Below, piece by piece: positions 22,240 to 34,240 of a stretch of 64,000 bases of DNA; the first letter of the stretch is position 1, and each line of letters opens with the position of its first letter. Under the pieces are notes generated by a model. That model ran no database searches and was not told the origin of the DNA. It worked only from the letters and a program-made list of their open reading frames with translations. Source of the stretch: Diphasiastrum complanatum (lineage: Eukaryota; Streptophyta; Lycopodiopsida; Lycopodiales; Lycopodiaceae); assembly GCA_029204225.1 (NCBI GenBank), contig CM055094.1, positions 68,284,536-68,348,535 on the forward strand, written 5' to 3'. Both the position numbers and the translations under genes were made by a program.

Positions 22240-22825
22240 CTTGACCATGTGGATAGCCAAGAAATTTATTAGAATGTGTGTGATATTGCTTCTAAAGGTG
22301 AAGAATGTATCTCAAAGTGTAGTAAGAGAACGACTCAAGAAATCATCGAAGATGTAAATGTAGATGTTGAGATTGTTCTTATTGATGATTGATCCCAAAG
22401 AAAAGTTTTTCAAGAATTGCCACATTATAGAGGCATGTGATGAAAATGTTGAGGCCAAGGAAGCCACATCTTTTTTTATAGATTCTAACAAATCACAATT
22501 CTTTGGCCAGATTCTTTTTTTTTTTCAGTTAACAAAAAAAAAAGAGGCCACAGGCCAGCAGACCCACGCTGGACGTGCTCAATCTATGGGCTTTCGACTA
22601 AGCATCATAAAAGAGAACTTTTTCTTAGTATTTGGTTTTGAAATGAGTTGTTTGAGCTTAACGGTTCTTAGATGAAGGGTGAATGTTATGTAGTGCTGAT
22701 GCCATCTTGCTGGAGTTTCTGTAGACTTGAAACTTTAGAGTGAGCCCATTGCAGTCAGCTGCCTGAATCAGTTGAGGCATTCTTGTCAGTTGTTATACTG
22801 TGCGTGTAAGACTTCTCTTGAATGT

Positions 22826-22963
22826 ATTACGGAAGGAGCTGGGGGCACAGGCCATTATGCCCAGTAAGAATTTCCAAAAAAATTTAGGGGCCTCGCCTAA
22901 ATTTTTTTGGAAAGCCGAATGGGGCAGAATGGCCTGTGCCTGGGCGCCTTCCATTGCGTAATG
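22826..22963. repeat. foldback inverted repeat
   Basis: Two long arms, 22826-22889 and 22896-22963, pair around a six-to-seven-base loop. The inner 18 bp (TTTCCAAAAAAATTTAGG and its complement) are perfect, and CACAGGCCATT is also shared. Outer ends carry ATTACG...GGAAGG in inverted orientation. MITE-like, but no TSD was found. Confidence 0.7.
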
Positions 22964-23176
22964 GATACCTGGAATTTTTTCACAAGTACATTACGAAGCA
23001 TAATAGGCAGTTTGACTTTGACTGACCACTACAAATGCGCCATGTGGCAGTCGTACGGACGGGCACGGACAGGCAGAATAAAAAAGTGCAGAATCTGCCT
23101 TTAAAGAAAACACATATATTTTCTGCTTTTTAATTTGTCTAAAAATGGGCATAATATTCGTAAGGTATCCATTACG
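22957..23176. repeat. 14-bp inverted repeat, possible TIR element
   Basis: CGTAATGGATACCT at 22957-22970 and its complement at 23163-23176 enclose about 190 bp. A second matching block TTACGAA follows inside each arm, offset by an 18-base insertion on the left. It overlaps the foldback repeat. No flanking duplication seen. Confidence 0.5.
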
Positions 23177-23470
23177 ACAATCTACTTAACAAGTTTGCAG
23201 GTTTTCTTTTTTATAATGTACCTCACGACAGTTGGGATTTCAACAATAAATGACCTTAGAGATGCATGGCATTCAGGATGGTGGCCAATCAAAAGTCTCT
23301 TGTGGATGTTTGTAATGGTGTTGCCTTTTTTTATTCCATCAGCTTTTATTCAAATCCATGGTATGAGCTAAAGACTCTGTCCTCATTGCCTTAGAGTACC
23401 TCTTTGATGCTTTTGGCATAAGGTTAAATAAAGAAAAAAAAATCAAAATAAAAAAATTACTAGCGAATTG

Positions 23471-23508
23471 CAAATCGCGACCCCCAGTGAATCGGGGGTC
23501 ACGATTTG
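23471..23508. repeat. 15-bp hairpin
   Basis: CAAATCGCGACCCCC (23471-23485) and GGGGGTCACGATTTG (23494-23508) pair with one mismatch around an 8-base loop. The surrounding DNA has repeated AATCG(C/T) and CGATTCG words. Confidence 0.75.
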
Positions 23509-25262
23509 GATCGTTGTTCGAATCGCGGCCAACGATTCGTGGCTGCATTTTTTGAACAGAGTATGACATGTATGGAGGAGTATATTGCGGTCGTGATAAC
23601 TACACCATTACCTTGCAAAAAGGATAGTATCATGGCCAAGGAAACCACTCTTGAATTGCGTGAAGACTATAAAGATAAATGCTTATTGGTGAGATCGAAA
23701 TATGGGTTATGCCAGAGACAATCAAGTGTATTATGCAAGGAACAATTTAAGCTACTTCGCCTCCTACGACACTAATTCAATGATCTAGCAGGAAGAACAA
23801 GGAGAAAAAAACACTAAGTTTAACACCAGTCAATTTATGGCACGAGATTGTGAAGTAGCTAGTGGCTATGTTTGCACGTACAGCTATTTGATTAGCCAAG
23901 GAGAAAATTACATGATAGTTCCAAATTGAATTGATGCATTTAGTATCTCTATCAAAGTACAAAAAAGTGTGGAAGTCTATGCTTGAAGTCGGAAGCACAA
24001 GTGCTATGGTCAAGATTGGCATATGCACTACATTGACAAAAGTGAAAGTTTTACAAGGCAGGACAAGAACAAAGACACTACATAGTATGTTGTAGACACA
24101 AGGAACAAAATGGAAATGGAGGACACACTTGCCTCCCTTAAAGAACGTTAAGTAATTGTAGATGAATTTTGTGTATTGTATAAGATTGATTCAGTTTATG
24201 TGTTGATTGACAAAATAATTGTTAACGAGGCTGTTGGAGTTATTGTCCAACTGTTGTGCTTATTTCGTAATACATTGTGTCCATGCATGCCGTAAATATG
24301 GAAATTTTTTTCAATTAGGGCTTTCATTTGAAGGTAAAGTATGAGTCTGAAAAATTAGTAATATCTTTGGTGGTGCAGGTTGATTACGTGCATTTGAAGG
24401 ACAATAAGAGGTGGGTATACACTAGGTCAAAAAAAGAAAATGAGGAGGCATATTTTTGGTTTGAGATTGAGCTTACTCCATAACCTAAGTACTCATGTTT
24501 CAGAGGAGCAATTATGTTTGGCCTTTCTTTCTTAGTTAACAAAATATAAGCGTGTTGTGTGGTCGTAGACCCCTCATAAGGCTTTTACAATGAAAGGGAA
24601 TCTATTTAATTGTGTTAAAATTTTAAATAGTTGACCACTTAGACCCTTTGCTAAATATCTAGTCATCCATTCAATGATAGAGATTGCAACAATTTTGGTG
24701 GTTCTAAAGGTCGTAAGTTATGCACTTTTGAAGAAATATTTATTGTAAAAAATGTTTGGTGTGATGTGTATGGTAGGCTTGTTGAGTCAAGCCTTTCTTA
24801 GTTACCAAATGGAAAAGGTTTGCATGTTTGGAACCTCATTTTTGTGTACTTTTTACCCTCCATTTGTTTAGTCCATAGAACCTTTCATCTATATTATTAT
24901 TACACCTTCAATCCGCCCATGCGATAGAGTAGTGATGATTATTCTTGAGAAGCAATGCCACAAAAGTTATTTGTTTTTCTTGAATATCTTGTGCATAAAA
25001 CAACTTTTGAAATTCTGTTTTTTGTCATTTTGAAGTTTTGATTTTCAGACCTGTAAATCTGAAATCCCTGAAGAAGCTTGTCAAGTACGTCAATATGCAA
25101 TATAATGTAGAAGAGGTGCTACCTTTTGGCAAATAACAAAAACAAGATTTATAAAATTGGTCAATCATACTAGTATATCATAAAATAAGAGGGATGAGGT
25201 TAAAAATCTGATTTAAAAGAAAATAACATGCGAGGAATGATTTGATTTTCTCTCAAATGTCA

Positions 25263-25264
<2 letters not shown>
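23509..25264. other. unassigned DNA
   Basis: Short frames only (89 codons plus at 23506-23775, 83 codons minus at 23777-24028), no recognised domain. Confidence 0.35.

Positions 25265-25296
<32 letters not shown>
25265..25296. repeat. uninterrupted run of 32 C
   Basis: A 32-base C homopolymer on the plus strand. Such runs can form i-motif or G-quadruplex structures, but also arise as assembly or sequencing artefacts. Confidence 0.9.
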
Positions 25297-25298
<2 letters not shown>

Positions 25299-26185
25299 CC
25301 CAATTAGACAATAATCATCTCATTTGATTATATCATAAACTAGGATAGGCATAACAAGCTTGAATGATTAAAACAAAAGACTATGCATTTATTTGTACTC
25401 ATATTGGGCGGTAAAGTACAACCTATGTCAAATTCTCCTTTTAAAAATATAATGCAATGCATCATATTTCGGATATATGAAAATTGACTAAACAACAAGA
25501 GCTTATAGAATATTTTTTCCACTTTTGTCCTTTATCAATCAAATAAAATGGTTAATTATTGTTTTATTTTACAAAGCCCGATGTAAAGATAAGTGGAAAA
25601 GGATATCCCCAGCAGTTAGAACTGCAAAGAACAACAATATATAAAAATTACTAGCAATGATGGATGAAGCACTAGGTGAATTTGTGATATAAGATCTCCC
25701 TACCAAATCACCACTATTTTTTTTGAGAACAACATAGGTAATAGCTTAAGCTATGATCTTTTTAGAAAAAGAAGGATCTGGCAGCTCAAAGGTTCCAATC
25801 CCATTGAATGCAACTAGGAGATTAATCTCCCTTTTCCTCTACTATTTAGCCAATTTGTGCTTTACATTGAGTTTTTTTGTATAATATTTCATTAATGTTG
25901 TCTTATTATACAACTATGCAAGATAAATCTCATAGGAACAATTATACCTTCGAAGAAAACTAAGTAGATTAAATGTCAGACTTATTGGACCTACTCACAA
26001 AAATTATGCTCATTTCATTTAGCTTGGAAGTTTTTCTACTCAACTCAAATCTCATAAACCTTGTTTCTTTCTATAGTACAAGACCTGTCCACACTTGGTT
26101 AATTATACACATTTCTAGAATATAGCTATGCATAGATTTACATTTAAGCCACAAAGCACTATGCTTTGTGTCATGATGAAAATTC
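25297..26185. other. unassigned AT-rich DNA
   Basis: No gene. It probably includes decayed copia sequence leading into the RNase H remnant that follows. Confidence 0.35.
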
Positions 26186-26680
26186 ACTAGACATTAATTC
26201 TAGAAGCTTATTCAAATTTGTATAGGACTGAATATGTGGACACTCACAAATTTACTCATGGCTATTTTTTGTTTCCTTGCAAAAGAACTTATTTCATAGA
26301 ACAATTAAAAGTAGAAATGCATTTTATTATCCTCTATGGAATATGCATATGTTGCAGCTACTCATTCAGTTAAAGAAGTCAGATTAAAGATTATTGCAGG
26401 ACCTAAAACTCAAACAACCTAGGGGACCAACTACATTGCATTGTGACAATTGAAGTGGCATTGCTATTTTCCTGAAACCACATTTTCACTCTTGAATATA
26501 GCATATTGAATGAAGAGTTTATTTTTTGAAAGAAATTTTTATGGAGAAAGAAATAGAACTAATTTACTGTCATATTAACAAAATATTGGCTAATATATTG
26601 ACAAAACCTTTCTCAGAAGATAAGCATACTATCTCATTAAGTATGTTAATATATATTTTCAAGTTCCTAGCCTTAAGATT
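26186..26680 (+). pseudogene. copia RNase H remnant
   Basis: Plus strand, multiple frameshifts. Recognisable pieces in order are LEAYSNLYRTEYVDTHKFTH (normally SDADWAG...TRKSTSGY), SSMEYAYVAATH (normally STEAEYVA), TTLHCDN and GIAI, and the tail IELIYCHINKILANILTKPF. RNase H removes template RNA during reverse transcription. The first acidic residue (SDAD) has been lost and a stop follows HCDN. It ends at the PPT, so orientation is secure. Confidence 0.78.
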
Positions 26681-26780
26681 AAGGGGGAGTGTTGAAGTTG
26701 ATCTTATTCTTATTCATTTTATTTTAATCCTCTGATGATTGTAAATGATCTAAGTTACTATTTATGCACGGCATCACAAA
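26681..26780 (+). repeat. PPT and start of copia 3' LTR
   Basis: AAGGGGGAG at 26681-26689 followed at 26690 by TGTTGAAGTTG. The LTR end cannot be set because no second LTR is present. Confidence 0.65.
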
Positions 26781-26939
26781 TTGGCATAGACAAAAATCAA
26801 CATACTAAGCACTCCTTTGGTGGCAACCCATGCACCACGATTGCCACTAAGGGGACACATTTTGCATCGATTATCTAGTCACTATCACAACTGGCCCTAG
26901 TCTGTTGACTAGACCTGAGACCTATTGATCTGATACCAA

Positions 26940-27800
26940 TATTTATTTATCTATTTAGCAATCATTCACATATAAAGTGATAGTAGATTTCGATGTATTT
27001 GGTTCTTGCATAGAAAATTGAATTCTTTGCCAACTAAATGCCACTTTGACTGTTAGGATATATGGTCGTAGGATTCTCATGCTTCACATCAATTTCCTCC
27101 AAAATTTGTCTCAACCATATGGCTTCTTGAGCTACACTACACATTGCTTTATATTAGACTTCTATTGTGAATAGAGCAAATATATTTTGCTTCTTATCAT
27201 ACCAAGAAAAGCAACTACCGCAAAATTAGAATACATACCTTATGGTTGATCTACAATCATCATAGTCACTTCTCGAATTCACATGGCATAAACCCATGAA
27301 TCTCAAATAATCATTTTTGCTTCCTATACACTACGCCATAGTTTTGCTATCTTCCAATGTGTTTCAGTAGACGATGCCATAAATTGACTTACAATACGAA
27401 CAACATACCATATATCTGGCCTAGGACAAGGTAAATTAAGCTTTCCGCCAACTGTCTGTATAATGTAGCATCAAATTGCTGTGACTCATCAATCTTAGAA
27501 AGCTTTTTACCTGACTCGATAGGTGTGTTTATTGGCTTACAATCCTATAGTCTGGGCCCTCTAATGTCCTTTTTGCCACACTCACTTTGAGACAATAGTG
27601 CATTAGATTGAGATTTGTCTTACAATCCTATAGCCTGGACCCTCTAATGTCCTTCTTGCCACACAATAGTGCATTAGATTGAAATTTGTCATCTCAAATT
27701 GATTTATAAGATCAATCTTGATCATATTTAATCACATTTTGAGTATTTTTAATAATAATTAAGTCATCAACATAGAGTGCAACCAAAGCGATCACACTAA
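26940..27800 (-). pseudogene. copia RT/RNase H remnant with YVDD
   Basis: On the minus strand LVALYVDDLIII (YVDD codons at 27763-27774) marks the RT catalytic centre. Going downstream: the KPINTPIESGKKLSKID segment, YRQLAESLIYL, and farther WYSGSR-like RNase H debris with many stops. A duplication of about 80 bp at 27540-27690 disrupts it between the two parts. It faces the plus-strand RNase H at 26186, so the two are separate insertions. Confidence 0.8.
27540..27690. repeat. tandem duplication inside copia RT remnant
   Basis: Two copies of a block starting CAATCCTATAG and ending TAGTGCATTAGATTGA, at about 27540-27615 and 27624-27690. The second lacks about nine bases (CTCACTTTG). Confidence 0.7.
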
Positions 27801-28638
27801 ACATGATGATAAAAAAAATGACATGGAGATCCTTTTTTTCGAAAATTTTAAATATTTTTCAAAAAATGCCAATATTTAAGATGCTTTTAAAAAATTATTT
27901 TGTAATACTCAAAAAAACATCTTATTTTGTTCACAATAGAAAAATTAAGTAATAAACTATTATTAACATCTTCAAATTAGTGTATATTTTATAACGATAT
28001 TAATTGAAATAAAATCATTAATCTCATAACCACTAAAATAAGAAAAAATATTATTGTTACTTATTTAAGAAAAAAAATTAAATTTTGTTTTTGAGATTTT
28101 AACATATTTTAAAATAAAATTACTTGTATTAAAAAAAAAGTATTTTTATAATTAAAGCAAAAGTTTTAAATGCTGTTTTTAAAATTTTTAAATTTTCAAA
28201 AAACAATAAATTGTAGAAGTTTTTAGAGATTGTTGGAATCTAAACAAACATTTGAATATTTAAACATAATGAAACAAGTACTGATTACAAAATAAATTAT
28301 TAAAAAAATCAAGATTAAAAAATATATAATTTATTTTTGAAAAAAATTAGATGTTATTATTGTCTCGTTTTATTGTTTTGAGATGTCAAAAATTGAACTA
28401 TTAAAAATCTAATCAATTCAAATAGTATTAATTATTTATTTAATAATATGAAATGAATGATTTCATACATACTCATAAAAACTAAAACGTGACTTTCTTT
28501 TTGCACTATTAAAAATCAAAAAATAAGATTGCAAAGAACTATTCAAAGATGTATTTATTAATTTTGAAGAAATATATTCAACAATCTAAATCATATTAAT
28601 AAGATAAAGATAATTATATTCAAAAATCATCAATGTCA
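27801..28638. other. very AT-rich spacer
   Basis: A/T homopolymer-rich DNA with stops in every frame. I see nothing in it. Confidence 0.6.
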
Positions 28639-28887
28639 TTAATATCTTTTTTTTTTTCCAAGAGGAGCTTCGGTAGAAACATTAGCTACCTCCTCCACTA
28701 TTTTCTTAACAATAATAACATTATAATTTTGAACTAAGATGTCAGCAAATTCTCCTATGTCATCAACTTTTCCACTAACGAAAGGTTGTGATTCTTTCGA
28801 CAGGGAAATTACTGAGTTCTCACTATATATACTCTTGCCTACCTTTGTCGACTCGTCCGACAAAATTGACATAGATTTCATTCTCAA
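28639..28887 (-). pseudogene. possible coding remnant, unknown
   Basis: 82-codon minus frame with protein-like composition (ISLSKESQPFVSGKVDDIGE, then FADILVQNYNVIIVKKIVEE) ending in a lysine-rich GKKKRY. It stands out against AT-rich surroundings. Upstream on the same strand (28900-29230) there are further interrupted protein-like pieces such as FHTQQTGFQTYLVVPTHV. No family recognised; it may be part of a decayed transposon. Confidence 0.25.
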
Positions 28888-30234
28888 TTTTAATAAATTC
28901 TACCAAACTTGAATCTAGTTTTAAAACAACAACATGTCAGCTTTTCTGAACAGCACATGCGTTGGTACCACTAAATAGGTCTGAAATCCAGTCTGTTGGG
29001 TGTGAAAAAATATCAATCAAATGATGTATTAATTGTTGTGGCCTTTGGTAGGGACAAGCCATAGAACTTGTCATCAAATTTTTGAGTTTTTTTGTGACTG
29101 TTGAAAATCAAAACAAGTTTTCAAAGCTAGTTAACCCGGTGGTATTGTAATGCATCATTGAGCACTTTCCATCCAGAGAATAATAACCAATGGTTATATA
29201 TTCTATTTCATTACAAAGCCACATGCCACCCGAGTTTCTAACATTGGGCTTGTACCTACAAAGGTAAAAATGATCAAGTAAGTAAAAATATCAAAAAAAT
29301 TAAAATTAAATATGAATAAATTTAACTTACCACACAACATTTTCAATTTTCGCATTATAAAAAGTTAAAAGAGCTTTCTGAATGGATGCAAACTTACAAC
29401 CTGAATGAAAAATAATATGAGAGATTGTCACTTCTAAAAAATCCTACATGACCCTGTGTGTTTTGGTGTATTTGAATGGAGAATCATCGTTTAGTGTAGG
29501 ATCTTTTCTTTAAAACTTTGTTGATTTCTTTGCAATCGCCTTCTTCAATAGGATAAAAACATAGCAGATCATCGACATTTTTGAAGAGGTAGGTCTCTGT
29601 TTGGTCCTTCACAATAGTCTCACCGCGTGAACACTCTTAATAAATGAAGTTTCTCTTCAACACTTTTCTATATTGTAGAAAACCTCAACAAACAAATCTT
29701 AGTTCTACCAACAAAGTGCACAGTCTAATTGACAAAGGCTAAGAAACCGAACTCGAAACATTTTTATTCTTGTTCGAACTTGAAATATTATTATTCTTGT
29801 TTTAACTCAAATATTTTTATTCTTGTTTGAACTCAAACTTGAATTCGAACTTTATTCGAACTCGAACTCGAATATAAAAAAAAACGAACTCTTGAAACAA
29901 AACGTTATTTTATATCAACTGTCTTAATGGTAAGATCGACTGTTACAGAAGAAAGAAGGCCAAAAGACCTATCTTGTGACAATATAAATACATGTACACT
30001 TACTCATTATAAGTACAAGGCAGTAAGAGATGTATACAGAAGAATCAGAATCAGAATTAAAATTCGATTGATCAAAGTTTGCAAATTCGATTGATGATTT
30101 TTTTTCAGTTGTTTTGATTATCTAAAATTGTCTATCACACTCACACATATATCTCCTAAATCCACATGCTTTATTCAATCAAAATAGAAATTGCTCTATT
30201 AGTACATAGACCAGAATTAGACACGCAAGTGTTA
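28888..30234. other. unassigned AT-rich DNA
   Basis: Around 29760-29870 the words TTATTCTTGTT and TCGAACTCGAACTCGAA repeat several times. At about 29975 TATAAATACATG could be a TATA box of an unrecognised LTR. No gene. Confidence 0.35.
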
Positions 30235-30360
30235 TGGATCGACGTTGTCCCAAAGTGGATGTTACAATTGGAAGACTAGTAGTATCTGGAGCTATAATAG
30301 ATGCCAGATCTATCGTTAGCATCCTCAGTCTAGAATTAGCCCATTCCAATGTTTGCAAGC
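30235..30360 (+). pseudogene. possible gypsy protease fragment
   Basis: The plus frame reads CPKVDVTIGRLVVSGAIIDA followed by RSIVSILSLELAHS. The pattern (V-x-V-x-I-G ... hydrophobic-I-D-x-x-S-x-V-x-I-L-x-L-x-L) matches the retropepsin of plant gypsy elements, with the IDGGS core decayed to IDARS. Stops follow at once. Supported only by this motif. Confidence 0.35.
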
Positions 30361-30474
30361 TAAACTGATAACAAAATTTCTACACATATCTCTTGTTGTG
30401 CAGCTTGGCTATTTTTTCATGAAATTTTTGGTATAAGCATGTCACCTATCCATTATCTAGTTTTATCTTCCACT

Positions 30475-30594
<120 letters not shown>

Positions 30595-30973
30595 CAACTC
30601 ACATGACTTGTTGCACGAGATTCACCCAACTTCATTGCAATGATCAACCTGAAATGCAACAAAAAACAACAAATGGAATCACACTCCAATTCCATGCGAG
30701 CTATTCATATCTGGAAACATAATGCGCTCCTCTCTCTCACACGCATGCACATGTGCCCCTCCCTCGCTCCTCAATTGGATCGGCTATGTCTCTCTCTCTC
30801 GATCCATCGCTCACTCTCTATGTTTCTCTCGAGAATTCTATTTTCAAAGGTTTCTAATATCACGTAATCTCTTACTAAAATCAATGTCATTGCATGCCAA
30901 ACGCCATTTCACAGCCTTTCAATTACCCGTCAAATACGATTTAGGGCAAACATGGACCCCATTTTTTCTAACA

Positions 30974-30975
<2 letters not shown>

Positions 30976-31047
<72 letters not shown>
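30976..31047. repeat. (CT)n microsatellite
   Basis: About 36 CT units. The 128-codon and 69-codon frames across it are repeat translations, not genes. At 31075-31165 there is also a 52-bp near-duplicate phrase containing TTTTTGTGTTTTCTCCTTTTC. Confidence 0.96.
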
Positions 31048-31052
<5 letters not shown>

Positions 31053-32700
31053 CTTTGTTTCTCATTATTTATTTATGTTTTTGTGTTTTCTCCTTTTCTC
31101 TCTCGTAAACACCTACAGATTTCTTTTATGTTTTTGTGTTTTCTCCTTTTCTCTCTTGTAAATACCTGTAGATTTCTTTCAAGAGTATTTGAAAGCTGCC
31201 TTAAATGGCATAATTTTGTACTTTTGAAAATTATGAGCAATAAATACCTTATAGATTTGTAAAGTGCTATTACTATTTTTAGTAATTTTGAGAAGCACCT
31301 TGCAAAAATGTAAAGTTCACTTTCTATTTTAAAAATCACACAAAATCCGAACTTACTACTTTCGGATAGTTGACTTTCTAAAAAAAAAGAACCTGATGGT
31401 ATTTATGGCAGGGAAGGCCCACGGGCGGGGGCCTTCCCCTATACTTCATGTCTTTTCGTTTTACTCTCTCTTGTTTTTTTTCTTTTTTTTCTCCTCAAGT
31501 CTCTTATTCTCTCCCCCTACACTGTTTATCTCTTTTTGCACACTCATTTGATATTGTGCTAAAACTCCTATATCACATAAAATATAGATTAAATAATAAG
31601 AGATGATAGTTGAGCGAATAAAGTACTGACAATTGCAAAGCTCATTTTACGAGCTTGGTCACTCCTTGGAAATTTAGGGATTGACAATGACTGATAATGA
31701 CATTATGCTTTCATGACAAATTTTGGACATGTGAGTTGCACAGGCAAAAGTCAATCAAAGAGATGCACACGAGAGATCAAAATAAAAATTGGCAGTATTT
31801 AGAGATCTTTAGCTTCAATTTCACTTCTGTCCCATCCGTGTTATTTGTCCTGGGATTGTCGGATCTCTAAGTTTTCAGGGACTTTGTTATACATGAAAAT
31901 ACACAGTTTTGATGTCTTTTCTAGTCCTTGGTATCCTATAAGAGCATCTTATGAGCATATGGAAAACTGACGACTCAGGGATATGCTTGCGTTGGCATGG
32001 TGTCGGGTGGCACATAGCCAGGGAGAGCGAGCAGAATAGGAGCCCGGTGGAGCAGGTGATGCTTTGGAGTTTGGCTTGTCCAGTAGGATGGTGACCAGGA
32101 TCGGAGACATCAGGTGAGCATAATATGTGAATGACGAGTCCATTGGGGTAGTAGATCGTATATCATACATGACAACCCCACAAAATGTAGCTCAACAGAT
32201 GATGGAGGCAGAGCGCAGGTAGGCACACATCTCAACAGAAGATGACATGCAACTGAGTACACAGTAGGTACAGGTACGCTAGAGGAGCTAGGCGAGAGAG
32301 TTGAGCGCCATCACTAAAGAGAGAGGATGCCAAAAAAGTTTCTTGGCAGAGGAAGGAACAACAAATTATTAAAAAAACAAAGTATTTAATGAGGATTGTA
32401 GGTTGAGATTGTTTGTTGGGAGTAAAGTCAACTGACCAATGAAGGTTTTTCATAAGAAAATCCTTTTGATGATTACAAAGCAAAAGGCAAAGGCCGCCTT
32501 TATGTCCTCAAACAATGTTTCATTAAATTAACACATGAAAATCACAAGCGACTCGTCTATCCTTCCCATTCTTCAGTGACCAAGCCGATTCATAACTAGG
32601 GATTGATTCATTGATTCATAATCGGGTTGGTTATTGAAAGGTTTGGTCGGTTGCATATAACGATCAATAGGTTGCATAGATTTCTTTTGAATAAACTAGC
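31048..32700. other. unassigned DNA
   Basis: Contains a perfect 10-bp hairpin at 31411-31438 (GGGAAGGCCC / GGGCCTTCCC, 8-base loop). Frames at 31949-32170 and 32232-32483 (minus) show no domain. Confidence 0.4.
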
Positions 32701-32722
32701 GTTGTAAAGCTAGCTTTACAAC
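32701..32722. repeat. perfect 22-bp palindrome
   Basis: GTTGTAAAGCTAGCTTTACAAC is self-complementary with no loop. Function unknown. Confidence 0.9.
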
Positions 32723-33435
32723 ACAAGCTTTACTTCCATCGACGTCACTGGCGCCAATATTGTCCCCAGCGCCAGCAATGCCACTGCTGCTCCAGGCGCC
32801 ACTGTGACCAGAATCCAGCCGGCACCAAGTTCCTATGGTTGAAAAATTTTGATCGGTTCTAGCGAAGTCCAGAGACCTTGGATCGATTCACAATCACCTC
32901 ACAGGATTTAGGCATGATTAAGGGAAGCCTGGGGATCAATAAAATCTAGAGAGAGAAAATGACTTTCTAGAGAGTGAAAATTCTAGAGAGAGAAAATGTG
33001 CTTTACCAGCTTGGGCAAAGCACTTGGTATGAAGGGAGGTGGTGAATCCCACCGGAACTATAGGAGAATGCGGGTTGTGACTCAGGGCGAGAGCTTCAAC
33101 CAAGTCTCAGCTTCCCTTGCTGGAATATTGTCTCTGGTGCCCGCCTTGGCATGCCAACACCTTGTAGCCTAGGGTCAGTCACACACTTAAATGTAACCTT
33201 CTCAAATTTATTAATAAAGTGGGATTTTTCTCAAACTAACTCTGATCACCTTCTGGGTTTCAGTTTTTGGTAAAAGTGCCAGTTGTAAGGCCGCTTCAAA
33301 TCTTTTTGATCTGGCATGTAGCTGAGGGTTGTATCACGGGATGCCAGTGGTATGCCATCAGGACCATTCGGTCCGGGGTGCCAGCGGTATGCTGTCAGGA
33401 CCATTCGGTCCAGGAACTGGTTATCTTTATATCTG
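32723..33435. other. unassigned DNA with 37-bp tandem repeat
   Basis: A 37-bp unit beginning GGG(A/G)TGCCAG(T/C)GGTATGC is present twice, 33338-33374 and 33375-33411. Also several TCTAGAGAG words at 32945-32995. No gene. Confidence 0.5.
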
Positions 33436-33439
33436 TCAT

Positions 33440-34053
33440 GGCTTGGAGCTAGGATGGCTAGACCTTTTGCGCATCTGGTCTTCCTGATGGATTTGGGTGA
33501 CTAGTTCTGAGACTGTAAGCTCAGAATTTGCAGAATGTTTGGTGATAAAGGAACGCCAAGACTTAGGTAAGGCAGAGAGGAGTATGGTGACTTGAATCCC
33601 CCGAGGCAGCACAAGTCTTGACAACGTTAAGTTATCTAGTGCAATCAACCATTCATCAAGAAATGCTTCAACATTATTAAAGTCTTTCAGCAAGATCCCA
33701 TTAAATTGCTTATTTAGCAAGACTCGAGATACTACGTTAGTTTGCTGATATTGAGATTTCAGAAAGTCCCACATAGCTTTTGCAGTCATGTGTTTGTGGA
33801 GTAGTTGCAGTTGTCGATCTCCAAGATGCTGAATTATCTCTGTTCGGGCTACAAGATCTTTTCGTCGCCATTCAGCTAGTGCTTCAGAAGGAGCGGCGGG
33901 TTGTGCTTCTATCCCGTTCACCACTCCCAGGTTTCCATCTTTTTCAAGCAACATGCTTATTCAAAGACTCCAAGGAAGATAATTGGCTCCAATTAGCTTT
34001 TCGATGTGGTAAGACTTTGTCATAGAGGCTGTGCCTGGAGGAGTAGCCATGGT
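33440..34053 (-). pseudogene. copia Gag, N-terminal part (tandem copy)
   Basis: Minus strand. ATG at 34053 starts MATPPGTASMTKSYHIEKL, then NYLPWSL, the copia Gag signature, followed by an in-frame TGA; the 172-codon frame 33954-33436 continues with WRRKDLVARTEIIQHL, AMWDFLKSQYQQ and VTILLSALPKSWRSFI. Gag forms the particle that packages element RNA. The reading is cut at about 33440 (TTGGAGCTAGG), while the related copy at 38388-39045 continues. It lies directly downstream of the LTR at 34241-34857, so it is the 5' end of a second element sharing that LTR. Confidence 0.88.
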
Positions 34054-34240
34054 TTTCTAACGGTTGTCTGGATCAACCAAATAGAGAACAAGGCTATTCA
34101 GGCATATGTGCGGTGTCTCAGACGAAAGAAATAGTTTGCTGCAGCATTATGAAAGGCATTAAGGAATTTGCAGGCCTGGCTTCAAGTGCATTCGGGTGGA
34201 AACACATAGCCTATAGGTGCGCTTAACCAACTCAGCATAA
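34054..34240 (-). other. copia 5' leader
   Basis: Leader between LTR and gag. No TGGTATCAGAGC-type primer site is visible. On the minus strand TGGTTAAGCGCACC, 12 bases from the LTR end, is the only TGG-starting candidate and does not match a primer tRNA I can name. Confidence 0.45.

Noticed and set aside
30722-31161. Long leucine-serine frames across the CT tracts
   Set aside because: They are translations of (CT)n; both neighbouring frames are equally open, as expected for a dinucleotide repeat.
34211-34240. tRNA-like D-arm words (minus GAGTTGGTTAAGCGCACC) beside the copia LTR
   Set aside because: No B box or closing acceptor stem; it is part of the element leader, present in both copies.
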